Assembly: GCA_029959085.1 (NCBI GenBank) | Contig: JARWIR010000002.1 | Location: 78,892,224-78,956,223, forward strand | DNA length: 64,000 nucleotides | Source of the DNA: Nemophila menziesii | Taxonomy: Eukaryota; Streptophyta; Magnoliopsida; Boraginales; Hydrophyllaceae | Reading direction: 5' to 3' | Part shown: positions 46,618-57,834 of the stretch, piece after piece | How positions within the stretch are numbered: the stretch's first letter is position 1 | Layout: the number at the start of each line of letters is the position of its first letter | Notes under the pieces: model-generated | Told to the model about the DNA's origin: nothing | Databases searched by the model: none | Seen by the model: the letters and a program-made list of their open reading frames with translations, nothing else | Program-made: the position numbers and the translations under genes

Positions 46618-47300
46618 TGAAATGGTAGGATTACCTGAAGAGTGTAGTGCCATCTGTCAAAGTAAGTTGCCACCTAAGCTACTTGATCCTGGGAGTTTTA
46701 CGCTTCCGATTTTGATTGGGAGTAAGTGGAAATGAAAAGTTTTATGCGATTTAGGCGCGAGTATTAATCTCATGCCCAAATAAATTTTTGATATATTGAA
46801 GATTGGAGATATGAGACCCACCTCTATGGTCCTACAAATGGCGGATAGATCCCTTGTGCATCCTGAGGGACGAATCGAAGATGTCCTAGTCAAGGCAGGT
46901 ACTTTAGTTTTTCCTGTTTATTTTGTTATTCTTGAATACGAGCAGGATAGGAATGTCCCCATCATCTTGGGACGACCATTCCTAGCCACAGGGCGTACTT
47001 TAAATGATGTAGAAAACGGAGAATTAACCATGAGAATCCAAGACGAGGAGGTAAAATTATATATATTTCGAGCCAGGAAATTCCCAGATGTTCCCGGAGA
47101 TTGTTTCCGAATGGATATAGCTGAACACGCCACGCAAGAGGTATTTGATTTTTTTAATTATGATGACATCTTGCAGGCTGCGTTAACACTAGATCCACCA
47201 GAGATGATGGAAGAGCTTTCTAAAACAGTGGCATCTCTCAATTATATGAATCCAAAATATAGGTGTCTAGCCTACGAACCATTACGTGATGCAAGGGAGA
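46618..47300 (+). pseudogene. Element A aspartic protease
   Basis: After a frameshift near 46612 the frame reads EMVGLPEECSAICQSKLP, VLCDLGASINLMPK and, after stops at 46733 (TGA) and 46781 (TAA), TSMVLQMADRSLVHPEGRI, EDVLVKAGTLVFPVYFV and ILGRPFLATGRTL. The catalytic DLG triplet is intact. The TAA at 46781-46783 stands at the same codon as the TAA in copy H; copy F has serine (TCA) there. Confidence 0.88.
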
Positions 47301-48389
47301 TTGAACCTCCAAAGAAACCATCTATTGAATCTACCTCGAAGCTAGAAGAGAAACAACTTCCGTCACACTTGATGTATGCATATTTAGGTGCTAATAATAC
47401 TCTACCTGTTATTGTTTCAGCTACTTTAACAGGTCCTCAAGAAGCCAAACTGTTGCGTGTACTAAGAGCCAATAAAGAGGCGATAGGTTGGACTATTGCT
47501 GATATCAAAGGTATAAGCCCTTCCTATTGCCAACACAAGATCATTTTGGAAGATAGTAGTACACGTTCAGTTGATGGACAGAGAAGATTGATGCCTGCGA
47601 TGAAGGAAGTAGTGAAGAAAGAAGTGATCAAGCTACTAGATGCGGGGATCATCTACCCCATAGCTAGTAGTGATTGGGTGAGTCCAGTTCAATGTTGACC
47701 AAAGAAGGGTGGTATCACTACCATCATGAATGACAAGAATGAATCCATATCCTCGAGGATCGTTGTTGGTTGGAGAGTGTGTATGGACTATCGTAAGTTG
47801 AACAAGGCTACTAGAAAAGACCATTTTCCACTCCCTTTCATTGATCAGATGTTGGACAAGTTAGCCGGTAGAGAGTATTATTGTTTCTTAGATGGGTATT
47901 CCGGTTACAATCAAATTTGCGTAGATCCTGATGACCAACATAAAACCACATTCACATGTCCTTTTGGTACTTTCGCATACCGAAGGATGCCTTTTGGACT
48001 ATGTAATGCACTTGCTACTTTCCAACGTTGCATGATGGAAATATTTGGAGATATGATTGATCGATTTCTTGATGTATTCACGGATGATTTTTCTGTTTTG
48101 GGAGATAACATTGATGATTGTTTGCAGAATCTAGAAAAAGTATTGATTAGATGTAAGGAAACCGATTTGGTCATGAACTGGGAGAAATATCACTTTTATG
48201 GTTCGTGAAGGTATAGTGTTGGGACACAAAGAATCAACTGCTGGTTTAGAAGTTGATCGTGCAAATATTGAAGTTATCAAAACTTTTCCCCCTCCTGTTT
48301 CTGTAAAAGGGGTACGGAGTTTTCTAGGCCATGCTGGGTTTTATCGCCGTTTTATCAAGGACTTCTCCAAGACTTCAAAACCTTTGTGA
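47301..48389 (+). pseudogene. Element A reverse transcriptase
   Basis: It reads GWTIADIKGISPSYCQHKI, then a TGA at 47696, [53 protein letters not shown] and DVFTDDFSVLGDN (active site 48077-48088; the usual FMDD is FTDD). One extra T near 48192 shifts the frame; the next frame reads EGIVLGHKESTAGLEVDRA and [19 protein letters not shown] up to a TGA at 48387-48389. The domain copies element RNA into DNA in active relatives. This copy needs three corrections to be read through. Confidence 0.9.
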
Positions 48390-48920
48390 AACTTACTCGA
48401 GAAGGACACCAAATTCCTTTTTGATGAAGCTTGCATGAAGGCATTCCAAGAGCTAAAAGAGAAACTTATTACTGCGCCGATTGTGCTACCACCTGATTAG
48501 AAGATTCCCTTTGAAGTTATGTGTGATGCTAGTGATTCTGCTATGGGTGCGGTGTTGGGTCAAAGAAAAGATAAGGTATTCCACTCGATTTACTATGCAA
48601 GCAAGACCTTCACCAGTGCTCAGATTAATTATACGGTATCTGAAAAGGAGCTTTTAGCGGTTGTTTATGCCTTTGACATATTTCGTTCCTATCTCCTTGG
48701 GGCGAAAGTTGTTGTATTCACCGACCATTCCGCTATTAAATACCTTATGGAGAACAAAGATGCAAAGCCACGTTTGATCAGATGGGTCTTATTGCTACAA
48801 GAGTTTGATTTGGAGATTCGAGATAGAAAGGGGTGTGAAAATCAAGTTGCGGATCATCTGTCACGTCTTGAAGGTTCGGAGTCGAATAGTAGTCCTGGGC
48901 TAGTTAATGAAACATTCCCC
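48390..48920 (+). pseudogene. Element A RNase H
   Basis: After LLEKDTKFLFDEACMKAF a TAG at 48498-48500 (Trp TGG expected) interrupts. Then the frame is open: [50 protein letters not shown] and [12 protein letters not shown]. The RNase H acidic residues (D in CDASD, E in SEKE, D in FTDHS, D in VADHLS) are all present. It is fused to the integrase in one frame of 580 residues. Confidence 0.88.
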
Positions 48921-50261
48921 GATGAAGGCCTATTTGCGATTTATATTGCTACTCCGTGGTACACAAACATTGCAAATCTTATTGTAAGTGGTAACTTTTC
49001 CGAAGGAGCCACTTCACAAGATAAGAAGATATTGATGAGCCGTGCTAAACAGTTCGTTTGGGAGGATCCTTTCCTCTACAAAGTATGTGGTGATCAGATG
49101 GTGAGAAGATGTATACCTGAGAAAGACGTCTTATCAGTGGTTGTTGGTTGTCACGATTCACCGTATGGAGGACATTTCAAGGGCGACCGCACAACTGCTA
49201 AGGTGCTACAATCTGGTTTTTATTGGCCTACATTGCATAAGGATTGTCATGAGTATGTTAGGAAGTGTCATAGATTCCAGTTTACCGGTAATATATCCAA
49301 GAGGGATAAGATGCAACGTAATAACGTTCTTGAAGTTGAAATATTTGATGTTTGGGGTATTGATTTCATGGGTCCTTTTGTACCATCCAACGGGAATCAA
49401 TACATCCTATTAGTTGTTGATTACGTGTCTAAACGGGTAGAGGCTGTAGCTCTACCAACCAATGATTCGCGAGTGGTGATTAAATTCTTGAAGTCTCATA
49501 TTTTCACTAGACATGGCACGCCCATAGTTATTATCAGTGATGGAGGTTCACACTTTGTGAAAAAATATCTGAAGAAAGTGCTAGAGAAGAATGGGATAAG
49601 ACATCGTGTTTCTACCGCGTATCATCCACAAGCCAACGGTCAAGCTAAAGTTTCAAGTCGAGAGGTGAAATATATCCTAGAGCAGACTGTTGGTCCTACA
49701 AGAAAAGATTGGTTAATGAAGTTAGACGATGCTTTATGGGCGTATCGTACTACGTACAAAACTCCTGTTGGTGCATCTCCGTATCATATGGTTTATGGAA
49801 AGGCTTGTCACTTACCTCTTGAACTTAAATTGGGTGCATATTGGGCAATAGCACAGTTGAATTTAGATCCTACTTTGGCCGGTGAGAATCGTATGACGAA
49901 ATTGAATGAACTTGATGAGTTTCGGTTACATGCCTATGAAAATGCTAAAATCTATAAGGAGAATACTAAGAGATGGCATGATAATCGAATCCGTGTGAAG
50001 AAGTTTGAAGTTGGACAGAAGGTCCTGAAATACAACTCCAATTTCAGTAATTATCCAGGGAAGTTGAGATCGAAGTGGTCTGGTCCTTACGCCGTGACCA
50101 AGGTTATGCCTTATGGAGCTATAGAGATTGAACACTCAATCGAGAACTGCACCTTTATGGTGAATGGCCATCGATTGAAAGTTTATCATGGAGGAGAGGA
50201 TACTAATCGCATGGTGGATCCACATCCCGGGGAGGTCATGTACCTCCTAGAAGCTGAATAG
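48921..50261 (+). pseudogene. Element A integrase with mutated catalytic Glu and zinc ligand
   Basis: It is open to 50261. The N-terminal zinc-binding part reads [19 protein letters not shown] and [16 protein letters not shown]: the second Cys of the CxxC pair is Phe (codon 49275-49277). The core has [18 protein letters not shown] and [16 protein letters not shown]. The catalytic Glu of the DDE triad, normally NGQAEVSNRE, is Lys (AAA, 49647-49649). Then come [20 protein letters not shown] and the C-terminal [15 protein letters not shown] with [14 protein letters not shown]. No chromodomain is seen, as expected for Athila. It is open but expected to be inactive. Confidence 0.9.
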
Positions 50262-50484
50262 ATGCGAGAGGTAACCCGTCAAGCTTAACGACGTTAAACA
50301 AAAGCCATTTTACTGGTATATTAGTTTATTGCTTTATGTTTTTCAATTCCTAGTGTATAATTCTAAGTTAATGTCGAGTCATAGTGTCTACTTTTAAAAG
50401 AAATGAGAAAGGCAGTGTGTTAATTGTGCTGGAAATTGAGTTTGGGGTGCTAAGGCACGAAAGAGGGAAAAATCTGCTACACAG

Positions 50485-50800
50485 ACCGGCTAGCCGGCCA
50501 GATCACCGGCATGCCGGTGGAGCAGAAACACGTGCCCACGGGTAGCGACTCGGGTTCAAGGGAGAAAGTTACAAAAAGAAACCCATCTAGCACCGGTATG
50601 CCGGCCAGATCTCCGGTATATGCCCGTCAAAAGGAAAACACGTGCCCACGGGTTGCTCGACACGGGTACTTTGACGGAGCGCGAAATTGCGAAGAACAGC
50701 GCACCGGCATGCCGGCACCCAAGAACACGTGGACTCTAGTTCGAGGCAGAATGTTACAAAAAGGACGACGTCCAGCACCGGTATGCCGGCCAGTATGTCG
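50485..50800 (+). repeat. Paired-palindrome tandem array, element A
   Basis: CCGGCTAGCCGG (50486) and CACCGGCATGCCGGTG (50504-50519) are perfect palindromes 6 bp apart. Further copies: CACCGGTATGCCGG (50591, 50776) and CCGGCATGCCGG (50704). Between them AACACGTG occurs three times (near 50527, 50637 and 50723) and GTTACAAAAAG twice. So the unit is about 90-110 bp, repeated about three times with decay. Confidence 0.8.
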
Positions 50801-51159
50801 GTTCTGAAGAGTTTGTTGCCTTATACACTTCTTACCTTATCTAGTGCAAACCCTAGCCTATACGAATTTTCCAGCTCCTAACCTTATAAATAGACTTTGA
50901 AGCTTGATTAAACCTCTACAAAAAACACAATAACATCAATAATTCTCTCCTCCATCTTCCATAAACACAATTTCTTCATCAAATTCATCACAATACACCA
51001 TAAATCACCATCAAGATCATCAAGCTATCAAGAATTCTTCCAAGATTCATCAAGAAACATTCTTTCTTCATCAAATCCAAGCAAGAAACTCAAGCTATGC
51101 CAATCTTTCTTCACTTTATTCCATCCTTGGTGTAACTTGAGTTTGGGGTCAAATCAAAC

Positions 51160-51612
51160 ATGACAAACAGAACAGATGCTATGGATTATAAGAGGAAGTG
51201 TTATATCCTAGGGAAGAACAAAAATTTGCTTGGTTCTACAATTGAAACATCCATCAATCTTGATGAGCCTATTGAAACGAAACAACATAAAGAGGCACCT
51301 GCACAACCACTACCCAAGAAATTCACAGCTAGGATGAAGGTACCATCAAAGCCTAAAGAGAAGACACCAATTCAAGATCAAGGTTCTTCTTCTTCCTCTC
51401 AGAATAATTCTTGCACACCCCCATGGTCTATCAAATTGCAACAAGAAGTCAATCATCTAAGACAAGAAAACATAGCACTTTGGGAGGAAATTGCCAAGAT
51501 GAATTCAACATTAGGTGAGGTAACTACGATCATGGATATTGATAATTATTCTTCGGAGGAGGTCATGATGGATCTTTATGGCCAGGTACCCCGTTCTAAT
51601 TCTTATTCTTAA
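51160..51612 (+). CDS. Element A 3' ORF, 150 aa, unknown function
   Basis: Intact frame starting 10 nt after the second PPT-like word. It begins MTNRTDAMDYKRKCYILGK, has a Pro/Lys-rich middle (PKKFTARMKVPSKPKEKTP), a Ser stretch and a heptad-like segment near residues 90-120 (IKLQQEVNHLRQENIALWEE), then an acidic end. It has no signal peptide or membrane segment, so it is not an obvious env protein, although some Athila elements carry an env-like ORF at this place. It is one of the few undisrupted frames in A. The shorter ORFs at 14948 (B) and 24047 (D) hold the same position. Confidence 0.55.
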   Translation: MTNRTDAMDYKRKCYILGKNKNLLGSTIETSINLDEPIETKQHKEAPAQPLPKKFTARMKVPSKPKEKTPIQDQGSSSSSQNNSCTPPWSIKLQQEVNHLRQENIALWEEIAKMNSTLGEVTTIMDIDNYSSEEVMMDLYGQVPRSNSYS

Positions 51613-53044
51613 TTAAGGGTAGGCACTAGGTAGCTTAGTTTTTATTTTTATTTCTTTATTGAGACTTTTTCGAGTCGTGGGGACATGATTCACTTTTGAG
51701 TTTGGGGTGGGGTTCGTTGCCTCATCCCAATTTTTTGTGTTTTACATGCTTTCAGAAATAATTTTTTTTTGGGATTGCGTTTGACTGTAGAGTATTTTAA
51801 ATACCCCCATCAAGCATGCTTTTCATGAATCTATGATAGAAAATAGTTGACTTTAGGGGTTAGTGTAAAACGCACTTAGATTACATGCAAACATGAGGTA
51901 ATTGATAGAAAGAATTAATGAACAATGCAAAAGAAGTAAACTTGTGCTTAAGGATAATGATTAGTGTGTAGAACGTGAGATCTGAATCAGTAGAGAACCC
52001 ACTTATGTATGAACTAGAGGCAAAATGTGTAGATAGAGGCTATTCTTTGTTAGCCCTTTGAATCCTTTTTGGCCTTCTATCCCTGAATTAATTATATCCT
52101 TCTTAGCCAAATTTTTAGCCTTTAAGCCTTTCTTTTGTCGCCACATTATAAGCCAATATCCCCTTAGATTGTTAGGCATGACCATATGACCCGCACTTGA
52201 ATCACGATCCTGAGACTTTTTGTCTTGAGCTTGAGTTTGGGGTGGTGGGTCCACTATCATGGGAATATTATTAGGTTGGGATTTTTGAGCTTATTAATTG
52301 TGCTATATTATTGTATTAATGATGATTCACAGGTTTATATTGTAACCCTTTGTCGGGGTAATAGTGAATGAAAAAGAAGCTATGAGATAGAAAAGAAAAA
52401 ATATATATAAAACATTAGCGTGATATCTAGAACATCAAAAAAGAGAGTCATAGCTACACAAAAGAAAAAAAAAATTGAAATATATATTCAGACCGGCAAA
52501 GAGGAATTTTTAAGTGAATCATCTTTAGTGCTTATTGGGTTAATTTTGGGACGCTACATTAGCGCGTCAAATGGGTTGAGTGAGAACGTATTCAAGTGTA
52601 AACTCAAGCTCCTGGATAGTTTGTTGATGGTAAGTGAGGAGAGAGCCAAAATCTCACTTTAAATTTACCAAATATACATACCATACCGTCCCTTAGCCTA
52701 TGCTAAAACCGTAAAGACCTCGTGATTCCTAGATACACAGTGAGCTAATAGGGACTATGCTAAGTGGAGCGTTCAAATCAAGTAAGGATCGAGAAACACC
52801 TTATAGCCACCATTCTGAGATAAGTAATAAGCGTAACCTTCTAGCATTGTGAAATTAATTTTTGGATTGTTAATATTTTGTGTTTGATTTTGCATGATAA
52901 GTGTATGTGTATATTAATTCCTAGATTAGACTATATGAGATTTGTTTTACGTTGTGCTTTGGGAATATTTTCTAGATTCTACCTTCTGCGTTCACCTAAA
53001 AGGGGCCTTTGTTTTTAATTTTACTTTGTCGGGAAGACAAAGGT

Positions 53045-53057
53045 TTGAGTTGGGGGT
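53045..53057 (+). promoter_or_regulatory. Polypurine-tract-like site before A 3' LTR
   Basis: TTGAGTTGGGGGT then CT and TGATGT (LTR start at 53060). Confidence 0.78.
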
Positions 53058-53059
53058 CT

Positions 53060-54840
53060 TGATGTCTTCCTATTTTTTCTAAATATTAGCCCTCGAGAGA
53101 CATCATTTTAGTTGAATTATTGACTTATTAGCTATAATTTTATGCATATTTTGTCATATTTCACTTTCTCCCCTTGGAATTAGACTATTTGCATTTTTAG
53201 AGCTTTTGTGCGTTAATTCGAGTATATTTAGTGCAAAGTTATTATGTTCTTAAATTTTAATAAAAGGAGGAGAAGTGAGAATTAGAGTCTTAGCTTATTT
53301 CTAGTGTTTTAGGAAGTATTTTGTTCGAGGTTCTACTTCTAGAGTGCACTTTCCTATTTATAGTCTTGAATTATTGATTTATTATTTTTAAAGCATATGC
53401 GGTTTAATTATTTATTTAATGTGAATCTTTAAAAGATATTTGGTAATTAATTAGAAACCAAGTCAAGTCAAAGAAGTAAAGGAAAGAGATTTACATAGAA
53501 ATAAGAAGATTAAGGAAGGATATATGCAAAGAAGGAAAAGATAAAGCTTCCAAATAAATCTGAAATTCCAGCAACGTTTCAAAGACGAGTCCACAATTTA
53601 ATACTGGCTATGAATTTTGGAGAATGGTATGGACCAATTGAAAAGCTTTCCGAGACAAGCGGTTTCGACAATTGGAACGCGTCAAACAGAGAAGTATTGA
53701 AAGAGATATGACCAAAACAAATCAGCAGCAAAATCTTACCTTTCCTAGATTTTAAGGCTACGAATTAAAGAGTTCTTGACTTGTCTTCCACTCCAAGTAA
53801 ATTCGACCTAGGGCTTTATAACACCTATAAATACACCCCTTAGCCTCCTCTTTTACACAAACTTCATATAATTAACAAAGAGACTTAAGGATTCAAGTCA
53901 GAGCAAGAAGGATGGAAGAAAGATGAGAGCTGGAGCAGTCATCTTCTCCAAATTCGAAGCCAAACCCAACCTCTTCATTAGGTTTTATTTATTTTCTTTC
54001 TGTAAACATTATGTCTTTTAATTTTATTTGCTTAGTTTTATTTTCCAGTATGAGCTAAACTTCTTAAGTGCTTCAGAATCGCTATATGGGTTGAACCTTG
54101 ATTTATTTAATTGATGTTTTCTGATTTGGGATTTTTATAATTTAATTCGAATTGAGTAATTTAGTACTTTTTATTATCGTAAGTTAATTTCACTATCAAT
54201 GAATTGGTTAATCGGAGATAGGTTTGAGTAATTAGGCTATTCACTTTGGTCGGGAAGTGATCCCCTTGACGGAGGGTTTGATTACAGACATAGGTAATAA
54301 ACGTAAGATAGAAATTATTGATCCTGACGATCTTAGTTAATATTATAGCCAATTGGGTAGAGAACCTGACATTCGAAGGTGGATTGTGATCGCCCTGGCG
54401 GGGTTCGTAACATCTGAGAGTAGCTCCTAAGTCCACTCTAACGGGGGTTAGGAGAATCTAGAATCCCGACTATTACTAATTTGTCCCTTAGAAGAAGCAT
54501 TGATTAAGTTTATTTCGGTAAAACCGTAGCGTGACTCAAGTACTATTCTATCATCCTTGCGTCTCTTCATATTTTATTTTCTTGCATTAGTCTTAATATA
54601 GTTTAATAATTTACTTTATTTGCACTTTAGTTCTTAAACAAAAACCAAACAAAAATCTATTTCTTTACTTTTAATTGTCATTCAAGCAACTATTACATCT
54701 ATTGCATAACACCTTAGTCTTACCTAATCCGTCCCTGAGATCAAAATCCCGTTTACCGGATTTTACTTGGACGACCCGTATATTTGCAGTACGTGTCTTG
54801 CCTTTTTAGGTGTGTTTATTTAGAACACACAAGGAGACAC
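53060..54840 (+). repeat. 3' LTR of element A
   Basis: It matches the 5' LTR closely (for example 53060-53230 with 42767-42937) and keeps about 70 bp lost from the 5' copy. It ends AAGGAGACAC, without the final CA, at a join to a reversed LTR. Confidence 0.92.
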
Positions 54841-55975
54841 TCTCCAGCTTCTTGCTTCTTGTCTTCCTCTACAGGTCTTCTTGCTTCTCTAGATGATAAA
54901 AATTGATACTAAATTATTAATAACTAAGCGAGGACAATGTTTACATTGGTATGTAGATGTATTTATAGGTTCAAGGTCGAAATCTTGGAGTACATGTCAA
55001 GTTATTGGAGTCCTATTCCCTTTCAAATTTGTTTCCTAAAATATAGGAGAAGATAAACACTTATTTGAGCATATCTTCTTCGTTACTTGGCCAAATTCAG
55101 TATGACCTATCAAAATGGCCGCAATTCAAAGACCTATCTGACCTTAAAAGAGCTCCTTCAAATTCGTAAATGATTTTTCGAAGTTTTTAAAACAATGGAC
55201 GTCTCTTCAGCATCACAAATTTATTTGGCATCTTTTTCTTTCCAAATTAGACTTTGTTTCCTTTTGACTCTCGATTTTTCCTTGGATATTCTTTCCTTAA
55301 CTCCTTGCAATTGATCTGGCATCTATTTATTAATTTTTACCTAAGAGTTTCACATTTAACACATAAATTATACCAAATATGCTCCAAAAGTAATAAATCT
55401 CCAAATCAAGGCATGAATTAAGAAAGTATCTAATAATGGGTAAAAATCTCTTAACAATTAATATAATTCACCTAAAATGATGTCTCATGAGAGGATTATT
55501 TTATCACTAATATGGAGACATCATGACCCCCAACTCAAAGTTGTATCGTCCCGATACAATAAAGAATAAGAACATAGGGAAGGATCTAAAAATATATACC
55601 TACTACTTAGAAAATTTCATGTAATAATTCTGCAAACTACATTACCTATATACTTATCATGCAAACAATCAACACGGTTCAAATTCAAGATCGGATTAGC
55701 TTTGCAATTCACAAAGGAGAGGTTCTTCACTTAGTTTAACATGGAGGCTATAAATTGTTCATCGAGCCCAACTAGTATCCAATGATCCATTGATTCAATT
55801 ATTCCTAGATCACATAGCAAAAAATTTTAAGGTCTTTAAGGTTGTAATGTTGGTTTAGGGACGGTATGATCGTATATTTGGGTAATCTAGAGTGAGCTTT
55901 TGGTTCTCTCCTCACTAGCCATCAACGAATCGCCCTAGAGCTTGAGTTACTCTCATAAGATGTTCTCACTCAACA
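54841..55975 (-). mobile_element. Reversed B-like LTR and 3' internal fragment
   Basis: 54841-55523 is the first half of a B-type LTR on the minus strand (TGATGTCTCCATATTAGTG start; the B match continues to the CAGAGGAAGACAAGAAG region). 55524-55975 is the end of a B-type internal region, with the PPT-like word TTGAGTTGGGGGT next to the LTR start and GGGACGGTATG near 55858. Both outer ends are cut by rearrangement. Confidence 0.8.
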
Positions 55976-57566
<1,591 letters not shown>

Positions 57567-57569
57567 AAG

Positions 57570-57582
57570 ACACTCAACTCAA
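57570..57582 (-). promoter_or_regulatory. Polypurine-tract-like site before I 3' LTR
   Basis: On the minus strand: TTGAGTTGAGTGT, then CTT and the LTR start. A decayed form of the word in A, B and D. Confidence 0.6.
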
Positions 57583-57637
57583 AGTTGTGTCGCCCCAAAC
57601 AATAAAGAATGGAATAGTAGGGTAGTCAACAAATATA

Positions 57638-57834
57638 GAAGAAGAAGAAGAAGAAGAAGAAGAAGAAGAAGAAGAAGAAGAAGAAGAAGAAGAAGAAGAA
57701 GGAGGAGAAGAAGAAGAAGAAGAAGAAGAAGAAGAAGAAGAAGAAGAAGAAGAAGAAGAAGAAGAAGAAGAAGAAGAAGAAGGAGGAGGAGGAGGAGGAG
57801 GAGGAGGAGGAGGAGGAGGAGGAGGAGGAGGAGA
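57638..57834. repeat. (GAA)n then (GGA)n compound microsatellite, about 197 bp
   Basis: Pure purine on the plus strand: mostly AAG units with one GGAGG interruption near 57700, then about 17 GGA units from 57781. The poly-Ser, poly-Leu and poly-Phe frames over it are artefacts. Confidence 0.96.

Larger units (their letters stand above)
50262..53059 (+). other. Element A 3' noncoding region
   Basis: It holds the PPT-like words at 50436, 51137, 51696, 52231 and 53045, the paired-palindrome array (50485-50800), a 150-residue ORF (51160), the TTTTTCGAGTCGTGGGGAC block near 51666, and CATACCGTCCCTTAGCC near 52682. The order is the same as in B, D and I. Confidence 0.75.
42767..54840 (+). mobile_element. 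LTR retrotransposon A, near-complete Athila-like (Ty3/gypsy)
   Basis: LTRs at 42767-44481 and 53060-54840 flank a PBS, gag, protease, RT, RNase H, integrase, a 3' noncoding region and a small ORF, in the order typical of Athila. It is the most complete copy here, but has at least six in-frame stops and two frameshifts. The 3' LTR lacks its last two bases and joins an unrelated reversed LTR, so no target duplication can be seen. Confidence 0.93.

Noticed and set aside
50511..50881. Cys/Arg-rich frames (98 aa, 64 aa) over the palindrome array of A
   Set aside because: The GC-rich tandem repeat generates open frames on both strands; no stable product is suggested.
51160..51612. Envelope gene of an Athila element
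   Set aside because: Position fits, but there is no signal peptide or transmembrane segment, so only an unknown ORF is claimed.
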